56,902 nt of DNA from an uncultured Bacteroidales bacterium (GTDB lineage: Bacteria > Bacteroidota > Bacteroidia > Bacteroidales > Muribaculaceae): contig CACYVC010000019.1 of the NCBI GenBank assembly GCA_902777835.1, positions 1 through 56,902 on the forward strand, in the 5' to 3' direction. Shown piece by piece: positions 39,758-49,997 of this stretch. The stretch's first letter is position 1, and every line of letters starts with the position of its first letter. Under the pieces are notes generated by a model, which saw nothing but the letters and a program-made list of their open reading frames with translations, searched no databases and had not been told where the DNA came from. A program made the position numbers and the translations under genes.

Positions 39758-42736
39758 ATGATTGTGAAAAAACACCATCAGTCACTACTGCTTACGCTTG
39801 CTGTTCTCTTGTTTGGATTGCAGCAAGCATTGGCAGTTACTCCTTCCATTCTCAACCGTGTTGACCCCCAAAAGATGGAGTTATGGGTTGAAGCCACTTA
39901 TTTAAAAATGTCGCCTCAAGAGCGCATATCACAAATCATGATAATGGCCATCAATCCTGGCGAGGGTGATGTAAGTAAATCCGTAGTGAAGAGATACGTA
40001 GATACTTACAAGGTAGGTGGCTTGATTTATGAGAGAAGTGATATTGCCACTCAAGCCGATTTAACCAATTATGCGCAGTCGTTGTCGTCGATACCGCTGA
40101 TGATTACCCTTGATGCCGAGTGGGGCCTAACGATGCGTCTTAAAGACGCTCCAGTGTTTCCTCGCAACTTGCTTTTGGGCGGAGTGAATGACGACAAGTT
40201 GCTCTATGAATATGGCAAGGAGGTGGCAAGAGAATGCCGATTGATGGGGGTGCATGTCAATTTCGCTCCTGTCCTCGACGTGCTAGATCGTGAAGGCTCT
40301 GTTGTGCGTACTCGCTCATTTGGCTTTAGCCCCGAAGTTGTAGCACGTCATGGCGTGGCATTTGCCAAGGGGTTGGAAGATGGGGGAGTGCTGTCCACCG
40401 CAAAGCATTTTCCTGGTCATGGCTCAACGGCTGCCGATTCGCACAAAGAACTGCCGTTTGTCGACAAGTCGTTCAAAGAGATGCGAATGTATGACTTGGT
40501 GCCCTTCGACAGCTATGTTAAAGCAGGTCTTGGAGGAATGCTCACGGCGCACATTGATGTGGCATTCTTAGACGATGGAATCACTCCATGCTCGATGTCG
40601 AATGCTTGTGTGGAAGGATTGCTAAAGCGTGATTTGGGTTTTGAGGGCTTGATTTTCACCGATGCTCTTGACATGGAAGGAGCTAAGTCGATACCTGGTG
40701 ACCCTTGTGTGAATGCCATCTTGGCAGGTAATGATGTGCTGCTTATGCCTCGCGACATTGAGGCGAGCATTAACGCTGTGATGGCTGCCATTGAAGACGG
40801 CACCATCAGTTGGCATGACATAGAGACTCGTTGCAAGAAGATGCTGCGATATAAATATGCTCTAGGGATAATTGATAATGCTAAAACTCCCATTGATGTC
40901 GATAAAGTTGCAAGTAAGATTAATACTGAATATGCTCAAGACCTAAACCGACGGCTTATTGCTGCAGCGGTTACAGTGGCAGTGAACAAAGACCACATAT
41001 TGCCCATTAAGAAAGTTGAGGACGGTAATATTCATCTGTTATCGCTCGGCGTGAGCGATATGTTCCAAAAACGCTGCTCTAGTTATGCTAACATAAAATT
41101 GAGCAATTCACCTTTAGCAATAAATGCCGATAAGAGCCAACTGATTATTGCCATTGGCGATGAGGTCTATATTAGCGAAGCAATGGCAGCGGCCAAGAGG
41201 AGCAAGCACGTGACACTGGTTGTTCTTGACGCACCTGAGAAGATTACCCATTATGCCGACTTGCTGACCGATAGCAATGTAGATGCTGTGGTTTTAGGGT
41301 ATGGCAACGATGAGGTGTGGCAAGACTATGCTGCACAGACGGTGTTTGGTGGCAGTGCTGCCGAAGGCGTCTTGCCAGTGACTGTGAAGTCGAAGGCAAA
41401 CAATAAGGTGCTCCGAGCTGGAGATGGCGTGAAATATGCTGCTACACGATTGGGCTACACCTTGCCCGTTGAAGTGGGCTTTAATGACAAATTATTGTCA
41501 AAGATAGATTCAATTTGCAACTATGGCATCAGTCAGAAAGCATTCCCTGGGTGTCAAGTGATGGTGGTCCGTCATGGCAAGGTGGTAGTTGACCGTTCCT
41601 ACGGAGAGATAAACTTTGATTCAGGAATCCCAGTGACCGAAAACACGCTCTTTGGGCTAGCATCGGTATCTAAGGCCTCAGGCACGTTAAGTGGAATCAT
41701 GAAACTCTATGATGAGGGTAAGATTAAACTTGATGAGCCAGCTAGCAAATATATAGCGGGCTTGAGAGATACCGATAAGAGCGACCTCACATTCCGACAA
41801 CTGCTATATCACGAGACTGGAATGCAGCCCTCGTTAAGCATGTGGGATATGATGTTTGACCCAACTACTTACAGCGGAGATTTAATCACTAAAAATCCCA
41901 CAGATGTCAACACTATCAAAGTGATGAAAAATGCCTACGGGAATAAGGATGCGAAACTGCGCACCGATATCCTCGCCACTGAGCGCTCCAAAGAGTTTAA
42001 CATTGCAATCGCCGATGGCATATATGGCGGCAAGGTGACATATGATTCAATAATGACACGCATATATCACTCTAAGTTGCGCCCCAATAAGAATTATTGT
42101 TATAGTTGCCTTAACTTCTGTTTGCTAGCAAATGCTTTGCAAAACATCACTCATGCCGAACTTGATACTTATGTTGACAAGAACATATTTGGCAAACTTG
42201 GTTCATATCACACAACCTATCGACCATTAAACAAATATCCTCCTGAGCAGATTGCATACACTGAGGTAGATACATATCTCCGCAAGCAGCATGTTCATGG
42301 CTATGTTCATGATGAGTTGGCTGCTTTCTCTGGGGGCGTGCAAGGAAACGCTGGTTTGTTCTCTAATGCCAATGACCTTGCTAAACTCTTCCAGATGTGG
42401 CTAAATGGCGGAGTGTATGGTGGCGAAACATATTACAAGAAATTAACAGTCGATACCTTCCTCAAGTCGAAAAGCACTAACTCACATCGTGGCTTAGGCT
42501 TTGACAAACCAAACCTCAAAAACAAAGACGCGTCTAGCACTTGTGATGAGGCGACCGCCGAAACAGTTGGACACACTGGATTCACCGGCACTTGTTACTG
42601 GATAGACCCTAAGAACGACATGATTTACATCTTCTTGAGCAATCGCGTGTGCCCCACTCGTGACAATCCCGCATTCTCGCGCGTTAGCGCACGCTCACAC
42701 ATCCACACACTGCTTTATAATTCGATAGTAGAATAA
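39758..42736 (+). CDS. GH3 beta-N-acetylhexosaminidase fused to a beta-lactamase-type serine hydrolase
   Basis: A secreted protein of 992 residues with a signal peptide (cut near QALAV). The N-terminal GH3 domain is NagZ-like: KHFPGHG (216-222), the His-Asp pair in STAADSH, and the nucleophile Asp302 in TDALDM. After a GH3 C-terminal-like domain (about 400-545), a class C/PBP-type hydrolase begins near 575, with Ser636-x-x-Lys639 in ASVSKA and a C-terminal HTGFTGT box. The pairing suggests combined trimming of peptidoglycan sugar and peptide. This fusion is known in Bacteroidota. Its neighbours (nucleotidase 62 nt upstream, TlpA-like gene 21 nt downstream) may be in one transcript. Confidence 0.92.
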   Translation: MIVKKHHQSLLLTLAVLLFGLQQALAVTPSILNRVDPQKMELWVEATYLKMSPQERISQIMIMAINPGEGDVSKSVVKRYVDTYKVGGLIYERSDIATQADLTNYAQSLSSIPLMITLDAEWGLTMRLKDAPVFPRNLLLGGVNDDKLLYEYGKEVARECRLMGVHVNFAPVLDVLDREGSVVRTRSFGFSPEVVARHGVAFAKGLEDGGVLSTAKHFPGHGSTAADSHKELPFVDKSFKEMRMYDLVPFDSYVKAGLGGMLTAHIDVAFLDDGITPCSMSNACVEGLLKRDLGFEGLIFTDALDMEGAKSIPGDPCVNAILAGNDVLLMPRDIEASINAVMAAIEDGTISWHDIETRCKKMLRYKYALGIIDNAKTPIDVDKVASKINTEYAQDLNRRLIAAAVTVAVNKDHILPIKKVEDGNIHLLSLGVSDMFQKRCSSYANIKLSNSPLAINADKSQLIIAIGDEVYISEAMAAAKRSKHVTLVVLDAPEKITHYADLLTDSNVDAVVLGYGNDEVWQDYAAQTVFGGSAAEGVLPVTVKSKANNKVLRAGDGVKYAATRLGYTLPVEVGFNDKLLSKIDSICNYGISQKAFPGCQVMVVRHGKVVVDRSYGEINFDSGIPVTENTLFGLASVSKASGTLSGIMKLYDEGKIKLDEPASKYIAGLRDTDKSDLTFRQLLYHETGMQPSLSMWDMMFDPTTYSGDLITKNPTDVNTIKVMKNAYGNKDAKLRTDILATERSKEFNIAIADGIYGGKVTYDSIMTRIYHSKLRPNKNYCYSCLNFCLLANALQNITHAELDTYVDKNIFGKLGSYHTTYRPLNKYPPEQIAYTEVDTYLRKQHVHGYVHDELAAFSGGVQGNAGLFSNANDLAKLFQMWLNGGVYGGETYYKKLTVDTFLKSKSTNSHRGLGFDKPNLKNKDASSTCDEATAETVGHTGFTGTCYWIDPKNDMIYIFLSNRVCPTRDNPAFSRVSARSHIHTLLYNSIVE

Positions 42737-42757
42737 TTCTCAAAAACTGCCAGCCAA

Positions 42758-43837
42758 ATGAAGAATCTATCGATGTTGCTTTTTTTAGCGTTTTCTGTTG
42801 CATTATTGTCATGCACCAGTGAATATAAACTTACTGTGTACTTTCCGAACCATGACTTTGATGGCAAAAGAGCTTATTTGACCAACTATGACACAGGCGA
42901 CACTATCGACAGTGAAATTGTTCTTGAGAAGCAGCTGATTCTTGACGGTAATGTCGATAGCGCTTATTTCGCTCGATTGCTTTTTGAGAATAATCGATTG
43001 GACCTTGTTATAGAAAAGGGAGAAATTGAAGTGGAGTGGGGCGATGAGCTTAAAATCTCGGGCTCTGTACTTAACGAGAAGTTTAAGGGCATAGTTAAGC
43101 AACTCGACAAGTTTGAGCAAGAGTGGCAGAGAATTGCGCTAGCAAAACAGAATAATGAAATTACCGATGCTGAGGCGCAGCAGCGCGAAGACAATCGCAA
43201 GACTAATTTGCTCAATAGTTTGTTTAATTATTATCTTGCCAATAAAGATAACCCTTTGGGAGAATGGGCTTTTACACAGTATGTGATTGAAGGTGATTTC
43301 ACTCCTTCAGAGTTGGAGTTGGTACTGAAAAAAGTGCCCGAAAGGTACAGAAGCCTAAAACGAGTGCAGAAGGCAGTAACCAATGCTGCTGCACGAGAGG
43401 AAACCAGCGTAGGCAAGCGATATTTAGATTTCACTGTAAAAACCAGCGATGGCAACGTTGAGAAATTATCACAGTTTGCTGGTGATGGAGTGAATTACAC
43501 GTTGATATATTTCTGGGCTAGCTGGTGCGCTTCGTGCCAAAAGGAGATAACAAGTCCTTTGGCTTATCTTTATGATGAATATAAGGATAATGGTCTTAGG
43601 ATTATTGGTGTGGCAGTGTGGGATAACGCTACCGATATGCAAAAAACAATTCAGGAACTTTCTATACCCTGGCACGTGATGGCTTCTGGAGATAAACTTA
43701 GCGAACCAGCCGATATTTATGGAATCTCGGGCATACCTTATGCTATTTTGATTTCCCCAGAGGGCACTGTTGTTGCTCGTGGCTTGAATGGTGACGCTTT
43801 AATTGAGACGGTAGAGGCATTTTTAAATGGCAAATAA
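42758..43837 (+). CDS. TlpA-like thioredoxin-fold lipoprotein with DUF4369 domain
   Basis: A predicted lipoprotein (lipobox LLSC, Cys19) of 359 residues. A DUF4369-like beta domain (about 22-115) and a helical linker precede a thioredoxin domain with WASWCASC (Cys257 and Cys260) and the cis-Pro loop GIPYAIL. This layout is typical of Bacteroidota periplasmic disulfide reductases or thiol-disulfide carriers. The redox partner is unknown. It starts 21 nt after the GH3 fusion gene, consistent with an operon. Confidence 0.92.
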   Translation: MKNLSMLLFLAFSVALLSCTSEYKLTVYFPNHDFDGKRAYLTNYDTGDTIDSEIVLEKQLILDGNVDSAYFARLLFENNRLDLVIEKGEIEVEWGDELKISGSVLNEKFKGIVKQLDKFEQEWQRIALAKQNNEITDAEAQQREDNRKTNLLNSLFNYYLANKDNPLGEWAFTQYVIEGDFTPSELELVLKKVPERYRSLKRVQKAVTNAAAREETSVGKRYLDFTVKTSDGNVEKLSQFAGDGVNYTLIYFWASWCASCQKEITSPLAYLYDEYKDNGLRIIGVAVWDNATDMQKTIQELSIPWHVMASGDKLSEPADIYGISGIPYAILISPEGTVVARGLNGDALIETVEAFLNGK

Positions 43838-43901
43838 TTGTCTTAAAGCCTTATAAAAATTGTTATGGTGATAAAAAATGATGTTTTTTTGTCATTGCCT
43901 C

Positions 43902-43932
43902 TTGCCTTTTTTTGAATAATTATATAATTTTG
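43902..43932 (+). promoter_or_regulatory. Promoter of the lipoprotein gene at 43982
   Basis: TTG (43902-43904), 20-nt spacer, TAATTTTG (43925-43932). It directly precedes the ATG at 43934, which therefore cannot be the translation start; the next in-frame ATG at 43982 is. Confidence 0.6.
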
Positions 43933-43981
43933 CATGCGTTTTTGTAAAAACAAATATTTACATTATAAAACTAGTATTGAA

Positions 43982-44752
43982 ATGAGAAAAATTATTTATC
44001 TGTTAACGTTCACACTTGCGATCGTTAATATTTCATGTGCGTCATTGTTCTCACCGCCCAATGGCGTGTGCACTTGTACTTGCGCTGCATGTATTAATTG
44101 CACAGGCAAGCATCATGTTGCTCTCACCGCCGAACAAATAGCTAGACAAGATTCCCTTAATGCTGTGAAAAAGTTGCGCGCGGCCGAGCTTGACTCTTTG
44201 CTTAATATGGACTATTCGTTGGTTCATTACGAGGTTTCAGGTCCTGAACCCTATAAATGGGATCCCAATGAGGTGATTACAACACCACAAGACGTTTTAA
44301 TGGAAATGTTTAAGACTGGCACGCCTACTACTGGCGGTGACACTGAGTATATACTAAAGGGTATCAATAGCAATTATAAGATTAACGATGTTTATTTCTA
44401 CTTCAACACTACAGATGGCATTCCTGAGCCGTTAAGATTAGTGGTACATTTCTATGCCGACGATCAAATTAACTTCAGTAAACTACTTTTCAATCTTGAT
44501 GGTTTTAAATATGAATATGTGCCTACCAACATTAAACGCACCAACGATGACATATTTTATTCAGAAAGATTTGACAATGCAATGAATGAGCAGTCACGTG
44601 ATATAGTGGCTGGATTAGCACATTGCGATTATGCCGAGGTGTTGCTGGTAAGTGAACATGGTGTTAGCCACCGCATATACTTCAGTGATAAACAGCTCAA
44701 GCACTTTAAAGAGACTTATGAGCTCTATCGTCTGATGGGTGGTAAGTTATAA
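43982..44752 (+). CDS. Hypothetical lipoprotein with Cys-rich N-terminus
   Basis: A protein of 256 residues with a lipoprotein signal (MRKIIYLLTFTLAIVNISC). Right after the lipid Cys comes a cluster of cysteines in GVCTCTCAACINCTGKHH, which may bind metal or be oxidised. The rest is soluble and unrecognised. A terminator follows 20 nt after the stop. No neighbour hints at function. The upstream ATG at 43934 is excluded by the promoter. Confidence 0.75.
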   Translation: MRKIIYLLTFTLAIVNISCASLFSPPNGVCTCTCAACINCTGKHHVALTAEQIARQDSLNAVKKLRAAELDSLLNMDYSLVHYEVSGPEPYKWDPNEVITTPQDVLMEMFKTGTPTTGGDTEYILKGINSNYKINDVYFYFNTTDGIPEPLRLVVHFYADDQINFSKLLFNLDGFKYEYVPTNIKRTNDDIFYSERFDNAMNEQSRDIVAGLAHCDYAEVLLVSEHGVSHRIYFSDKQLKHFKETYELYRLMGGKL

Positions 44753-44771
44753 GGCTTGATACTATCTACAT

Positions 44772-44818
44772 AAAAACAAATCGGGGATGTGGAATTCCAC
44801 ACCCTCGATTTGTTTTTT
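44772..44818. terminator. Bidirectional terminator
   Basis: A long stem (AAAAACAAATCG with CGATTTGTTTTT) closed by the perfect palindrome TGTGGAATTCCACA, with A and T tracts on both sides. It lies between converging genes. Confidence 0.85.
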
Positions 44819-44846
44819 AGATAAACCTCAAAAATGGATTGTCAAA

Positions 44847-45056
44847 TTAGATCAAAGTAACCTCTATCTGCTTGCCTTCTTCATCTGAAGCTACGTTAAC
44901 TTTACCTTCACGGGCGAGCCAACCAATAGCAGCAAAAATTTCTTTCTCTTTAAGTTTGGTTACTTTCTTCAAACCTTTCATGTCTTGGGTTCCATTAGCC
45001 TCGTTCAGTGAATTCCAAACCGCGCCAGCCCACAGACCAATTGTTTCAACGTTCAT
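44847..45056 (-). CDS. Small winged helix-turn-helix protein (DUF2582)
   Basis: A protein of 69 residues covering one winged helix-turn-helix domain of the DUF2582 family (PF10771-like): IGLWAGAVWNSLNEANGTQ, KLKEKEIFAAIGWLAREGKVNV. There is no other domain. The family is common in Bacteroidales; targets are unknown. It diverges from rsgA, with 183 nt of A/T-rich DNA between them. Confidence 0.8.
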   Translation of the reverse strand: MNVETIGLWAGAVWNSLNEANGTQDMKGLKKVTKLKEKEIFAAIGWLAREGKVNVASDEEGKQIEVTLI

Positions 45057-45185
45057 AATAAATTAATTTATGTAAAACTTATTGTTTGTAATAACGGTGC
45101 AAAGTTATATGTTTTATAACATATAGTCAAAACTATCAGCTAAATATTTGTTTTATATTGTCTGCAATCGTTTTACATTACATAG

Positions 45186-45216
45186 TTGTAATTCTCAAGA
45201 AAAATGACTATTTTTG
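45186..45216 (+). promoter_or_regulatory. Promoter of rsgA
   Basis: TTG (45186-45188), 20-nt spacer, TATTTTTG (45209-45216), 23 nt before the start codon. Confidence 0.55.
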
Positions 45217-45239
45217 TGCCATAATTACAATTTTTCATA

Positions 45240-46184
45240 ATGCAACAGGGGTTAGTGATAAAAAATACTGGCAGTTGGTATATAGTGCGTGTCGACGATG
45301 GCACTGAGCGCAACTGCAAAATCAAGGGAAATCTGCGACTAAAAGGTTTCAGATGCACTAATCCTGTGGCTGTTGGCGACAGAGTGGAGATAGAGGTCAA
45401 GGAGGATGGCACAGCGTTCATTCGCTCTATACTTCCTCGTCGCAACTATATTATTAGGCGAGCTAGCAACCTTTCGAGAGAGTTTCAGATTTTGGCTGCA
45501 AATATCGACATGGCAGTGCTAGTGGTGACACTTGTTAACCCCGAGACAAGCACAGTGTTTATAGACCGTTTTCTTGCAACTGCCGAGGCCTATAATGTTC
45601 CCGTAACTATTGTCTTCAACAAAATAGACTTGCTCACTGCACCTGAGGATAGCGAGTTGCTCGATGCTATCTTATATTTATATAGGAGTATAGGCTACAC
45701 GGTTGTGCCTATGTCGGTAGCCACAGGTGAAGGCTTAGACTCATTGCGAGAGCAATTAAGGGGCAAGACGGTGTTGTTAAGCGGCAATTCGGGAGTAGGG
45801 AAGAGCTCTATCATAAACCTGTTAGTGCCAGGCGCCAAACTCAAAGTAGGCGACATCTCAGAAGTTCATCACACCGGTATGCACACTACCACCTTCAGCG
45901 AGATGCTCGATATTCCTGGTGATGATGCGGGCCATATCATCGACACCCCTGGAGTGAAAGGATTCGGCACTATCGACTTTGAGAAGAGCGAGATTGCACA
46001 CTATTTCCCCGAGATTTTCAAGGTTTCAAAGGATTGCAGATATAACAACTGCACTCACACTCACGAGCCAGGTTGTGCTGTTCGCGAAGCAGTAGAGCAA
46101 AGCCTCATCAGCCAGTCGCGTTACAACAGCTATTTGAGTATTATGGAAGACAGCAATCCTGACAAATATCGCAAGCCGTTTTAA
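45240..46184 (+). CDS. rsgA: Ribosome small subunit-dependent GTPase A
   Basis: A circularly permuted GTPase of 314 residues that helps mature the 30S subunit. An N-terminal OB-fold (about 1-70) is followed by a G domain with [14 protein letters not shown] and DTPG in permuted order, then a C-terminal zinc knuckle [14 protein letters not shown]. Length and motif order match the family. It has its own consensus promoter and terminator, so it is likely monocistronic. Confidence 0.96.
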   Translation: MQQGLVIKNTGSWYIVRVDDGTERNCKIKGNLRLKGFRCTNPVAVGDRVEIEVKEDGTAFIRSILPRRNYIIRRASNLSREFQILAANIDMAVLVVTLVNPETSTVFIDRFLATAEAYNVPVTIVFNKIDLLTAPEDSELLDAILYLYRSIGYTVVPMSVATGEGLDSLREQLRGKTVLLSGNSGVGKSSIINLLVPGAKLKVGDISEVHHTGMHTTTFSEMLDIPGDDAGHIIDTPGVKGFGTIDFEKSEIAHYFPEIFKVSKDCRYNNCTHTHEPGCAVREAVEQSLISQSRYNSYLSIMEDSNPDKYRKPF

Positions 46185-46228
46185 CCCAAATCGGTCATTA
46201 GGCGACGACATGTTATTGTGTATAATAA

Positions 46229-46262
46229 AAAATGCTAAAGGAGGTTTGGCCTTTAGCATTTT
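46229..46262 (+). terminator. Terminator of rsgA
   Basis: A 13-bp stem (AAAATGCTAAAGG with CCTTTAGCATTTT) and an 8-nt loop; the T-run is part of the stem end. The rest of the intergenic DNA to 46485 is A/T-rich and shows nothing else. Confidence 0.75.
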
Positions 46263-46485
46263 GAGCGTTATGTCACGTTTCCCAACGATCAACGCCCCAT
46301 TGATGAAAAAAATAGTGATTACTTTTATTGATTTGCCTTATGTGTTATTATTACATCGCAAAAATAAAATAAAAAAAATAATCTTGCAAGCGTGTTTCAA
46401 TTAATCGCCCTATTACAATTATTAATGTTTAAAATACTTCAACAAGATAATTTGGAGTTGCAATATTCTACCAGTAATACGTGTA

Positions 46486-49221
46486 TTAATACCATTGCAC
46501 ACCATTGCTGAAGCTGGAATGTTTGTCATATTTGAAGTCGCTCAAGATGCTTGACTTGACAGCTATGTGGAAATTGTAGGACTTATAAGGACCTACTGGA
46601 ACAAAGCTGGCGCTCATCACGAAACAGTGCATCTCACGACTAATAGAGCAGTTCATATAGGCAATCTTGTGAGTGTCGAAATTATAGCTGCCCGAGAAAT
46701 TTATGTTCCAGTTCTTAGTGGGACGAATATTACCGTTGAAGCTGAGGTTATGGGTGAACTTGCCCTTGTACTCCATTTTTTCATAATCAAACGCGCCATA
46801 TCCATAGTTTAACGAATAGTTGATGGTCAAGCTCCATGGGCATTCCCATTTCATGTAACCATCAGGCCGCAAAGGGATATCGCTACCCTCAGCATTCCCG
46901 CTGCCACTATTTTCGTTGCCAGACGTATTTCTGCCTGGATTTTTTTGTGCGTTGTCATCAGACTTGTTTTTGCGTCCAAATAGTTTTTTAAAAGTATCAT
47001 TGTTGAAGGTGTAGGAAAATGAGGTTCCGGTGCTCGCCAATCGTCCCCAACCGCCGCCATGGAAGAGTCGCAGCTTGTTGATGCGCACTGGGTTGCCATA
47101 TTCGTTTAATCCATATTTATAAACGTCCCAGGTTGCCGAAAGGTTAAGATTGAAGCTTTTGGTGAGTCGCAGCAATATTGAGGTCTGGAGATTACTCCAT
47201 CGTAGTGAGTCGGCGCCAAAGTTATATGACTGCGACAAAGTGAGATTCTCAATCAATGAGATTTTCTTATAACCCGTGCTATCATTGTCACTCTTGACCT
47301 TTGCTTCGAGGTTGTTGGCTATTGTATAGGTGATAATGCCATTTTTGCCACTACTTGGCTGACCATACACTCCATGCTGGAAATAAGGATATTTGACATC
47401 ACGAACAGCACCTTGAGCATCGGTATAGGAATAATTGCCAAAATATCCCCAGAACTTGGAACCAAAGTCAGGCGAAGCCGAGAAGGTCACAGTGGGTGTA
47501 ATCACATGTCTAACCATTTGCAGCTTGTCGCCCATGAACTTCAGAGGCTTATAGAAACCATAGAGCTTGGTGCTCAGCGATACCGATGCCGAGAAGTCAA
47601 ACAGGTTGTAAAAACTGTAGGTTGTGTCTTTCACCACAGCACTTGCATTAGGGTCCCACGACTGTTTGATTTTGCTTGTGTACATGCGGTCGTTAAGAGT
47701 AATGTTGGGAGTGATGTTTATATATTTAAACACATTGAAAGTGGCTGAGATAGGCATTGAGTGCGAAAATCCGTTTCTCCAATCTTTCACGAGGTTCTTA
47801 TGGAAGAACTCCTTCTCCTTTGCAGTGAGTGAGTTCTGGAATCTACCTGAATAGGAAATCTTAATCTTCTCGTACCACCGCTCGGCACCAACAGCCTTTT
47901 TGCGCTTGAAGGGAGTAATTTGAGCCATGGTGATGGTAAAATTGGGGAATGACACAGTGACAGTAGAGTCAGACGAGCGTTGCGACACGCTCGCTGTTGC
48001 CGAGATGCTCCACTTGGAATTAGGGATGTTATAGGACCAGTTGATTGTAGAACTCTTGGTGTTCTCGGTGAACGTGTTGCTATAATAGTCGGTAAGGTTA
48101 TTGCGTGAATAACCACTAGTCGCAAAGTTCACACTTGCCGACAGCTGCATGTTGGGGTTGGCTTTTGGGTTTTGGGTGTGGCTCCACTGTAAAGAGAAGT
48201 TGTGCGCTTTGTAATAGTCGGGATCGCCTTTGTCGCCAGTGATAGTGGTGATGTAGCTCGCGCTGAAGCGCCCTGAGAATTTGTAGCGCTTGTTGTAATT
48301 AGACTGCGCTGTCACGCCCCATGAGCCGCGCGTGTAAATCTCGCCTGTTAGTGCCAGGTCAAGATATTGTCCTAAGGCAAAATAGTAACCACCATTACGC
48401 AGATAGAAACCGCGGTTGTAGTCCTCGCCAAATGTAGGTACCAGAATACCGCTTGAATACTTGTTGGTGAATGGGAAGAAGGCAAACGGCACCGCAAGTG
48501 GCAGAGGCAGATCCTCAAGCACCATGTAGGCAGGTCCCGTTATCACATTCTTCTTAGGCCGCATTTTTGCCTTGGTGATCTGGAAATAGAAGTGTGGATG
48601 CTCATGGTTGTCGCAGGTGGTGTAACGGCCATCCTTGATGTGATACTCATCGTCTTCATGTTTCTTGGTGATGCCCCCCGTGAGATAACCATCGCCCTGT
48701 TCGGTGATGATGTCGGTAATGAGGCCCTTCTTGGTCTTGAAGTTAAAGGCCATAATCTTCGACTTATACTCACCACTAGGGTCGGTAAACACTGGTGTGC
48801 CTTGCAGGTCACCAATGGAGTCGGGGACACCAACAGCATGAACAACATTGCTCTCCATGTTCATTGTTATCGACGATGCGGTGAGCTTAATGTCATCATA
48901 ATTGACCTCACTGCTGCCATAGAAGCGCAAATCGTTGCGGCCAAAGAGGACCACCGAGTCTTTAGAAGAGAACTTCACAATATTGTCAAGATCAATCGCC
49001 CTCGTCTTCTTGAAGCGTGCAGTGTCACGAGTTGCCGTAATGCTGTCTCTGCTGGCCGTAGCTAAACTGTCTCTGCTAGCCATTGTGAGACTATCTCTAG
49101 CTATATGAGGTCTAAGCCTTACTGACCCAGAAGACTGCTGTTGCGCCCACACATGAGTTGTAGCAATCGACATGACTGCCACAATAAGCAATAACAATAT
49201 TTTGAGACGGCTTCTTCTCAC
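46486..49221 (-). CDS. lptD: LPS-assembly protein LptD family
   Basis: An outer membrane protein of 911 residues with a signal peptide (cut near VWAQQQ). An OstA/LptA-like beta-jellyroll (about 50-210; SKDSVVLFGRNDLRFYG) precedes a large barrel. It places lipopolysaccharide in the outer leaflet. The barrel contains an Asn/Ser/Gly-rich insert (NPGRNTSGNENSGSGNAEGS, about 762-790) that is probably a surface loop. It ends in SSFSNGVQWY. A TAATTTTG -7 box on the minus strand lies about 30 nt before the start. Bacteroidota LptD is usually near this length. Confidence 0.85.
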   Translation of the reverse strand: MRRSRLKILLLLIVAVMSIATTHVWAQQQSSGSVRLRPHIARDSLTMASRDSLATASRDSITATRDTARFKKTRAIDLDNIVKFSSKDSVVLFGRNDLRFYGSSEVNYDDIKLTASSITMNMESNVVHAVGVPDSIGDLQGTPVFTDPSGEYKSKIMAFNFKTKKGLITDIITEQGDGYLTGGITKKHEDDEYHIKDGRYTTCDNHEHPHFYFQITKAKMRPKKNVITGPAYMVLEDLPLPLAVPFAFFPFTNKYSSGILVPTFGEDYNRGFYLRNGGYYFALGQYLDLALTGEIYTRGSWGVTAQSNYNKRYKFSGRFSASYITTITGDKGDPDYYKAHNFSLQWSHTQNPKANPNMQLSASVNFATSGYSRNNLTDYYSNTFTENTKSSTINWSYNIPNSKWSISATASVSQRSSDSTVTVSFPNFTITMAQITPFKRKKAVGAERWYEKIKISYSGRFQNSLTAKEKEFFHKNLVKDWRNGFSHSMPISATFNVFKYINITPNITLNDRMYTSKIKQSWDPNASAVVKDTTYSFYNLFDFSASVSLSTKLYGFYKPLKFMGDKLQMVRHVITPTVTFSASPDFGSKFWGYFGNYSYTDAQGAVRDVKYPYFQHGVYGQPSSGKNGIITYTIANNLEAKVKSDNDSTGYKKISLIENLTLSQSYNFGADSLRWSNLQTSILLRLTKSFNLNLSATWDVYKYGLNEYGNPVRINKLRLFHGGGWGRLASTGTSFSYTFNNDTFKKLFGRKNKSDDNAQKNPGRNTSGNENSGSGNAEGSDIPLRPDGYMKWECPWSLTINYSLNYGYGAFDYEKMEYKGKFTHNLSFNGNIRPTKNWNINFSGSYNFDTHKIAYMNCSISREMHCFVMSASFVPVGPYKSYNFHIAVKSSILSDFKYDKHSSFSNGVQWY

Positions 49222-49333
49222 TTAAAAGTCATTAATTGTCAAAATAACTTACAAAATTAATCATTTCTGCCGATATACTCGCAACATTGACAAATATTAA
49301 ACTTTTTAAATGCTTTCTCCAGAAAATTCAGTT

Positions 49334-49900
49334 TTATAGTTTAGAATAATCTGGTGCGCCAAAAAGGGCGAACATCTCATCAAAGCGAGCAATGGTCTCT
49401 TTGTCATATTTCATGAGTTTTCCACGGGCCACATCTACAGTGCGAATGGCTTCAGGATGTGATTTGCTGAAAAACTTGTCGGCATAGCACACAATCTTCT
49501 CTTCGATGCTCAGAGGTAGCAATTCACGATGAGGCAATGGAAGGTGCTGAGTCTCTATCTCTTTGATGGAAAGTCCTGTGCCTGTGTGGCGCTCACACAC
49601 CAGAGCATGCCTGAATAGGCCTATATTATCGAGCATAGCACGCCCCAAGATGCCGTGACGAATGTAGGGTTCTGTGCCATGACAGTAAATGCCTGGAGCG
49701 TCGGTGTGAATGATGCCTATGTCGTGAAGCATTGCCGCTTCTACAACAAAGTCGATGTCAACAGGAACATGGTTCTCGACCATGCGTTGAGCGAATTGCC
49801 GTGACAATTCAGCTACCTGTGTGCTGTGCTTGATGAGCAATTTACATAGGTCGCTGTCGGCATCATAGAAGCGGTATATAATAGAATATGTGTCAATCAT
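49334..49900 (-). CDS. HD domain phosphohydrolase
   Basis: A cytoplasmic protein of 188 residues. HD-superfamily metal ligands are visible: His in LLIKHSTQVAEL, the HD pair in AAMLHDIGII, and a later Asp in CYADKFF. This is a compact metal-dependent phosphohydrolase. It may act on a nucleotide; no partner gene suggests which. The intergenic region before it holds a short heptamer array and a hairpin. Confidence 0.85.
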   Translation of the reverse strand: MIDTYSIIYRFYDADSDLCKLLIKHSTQVAELSRQFAQRMVENHVPVDIDFVVEAAMLHDIGIIHTDAPGIYCHGTEPYIRHGILGRAMLDNIGLFRHALVCERHTGTGLSIKEIETQHLPLPHRELLPLSIEEKIVCYADKFFSKSHPEAIRTVDVARGKLMKYDKETIARFDEMFALFGAPDYSKL

Positions 49901-49967
49901 AATATAGTTGAGTAGTCAAAGAGCACAAGTTTTGAACATTATTAATTATAAATTGAAAAAGATTATT

Positions 49968-49988
49968 GTGCATTAAGCATTATGCTTT
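49968..49988. repeat. Short heptanucleotide array, GTGCATT family
   Basis: GTGCATT, AAGCATT and ATGCTTT in register, in the 164-nt gap between ilvE and the HD gene. Same family as the array inside the RsmF-like gene. Confidence 0.45.
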
Positions 49989-49997
49989 TAACAAAGA

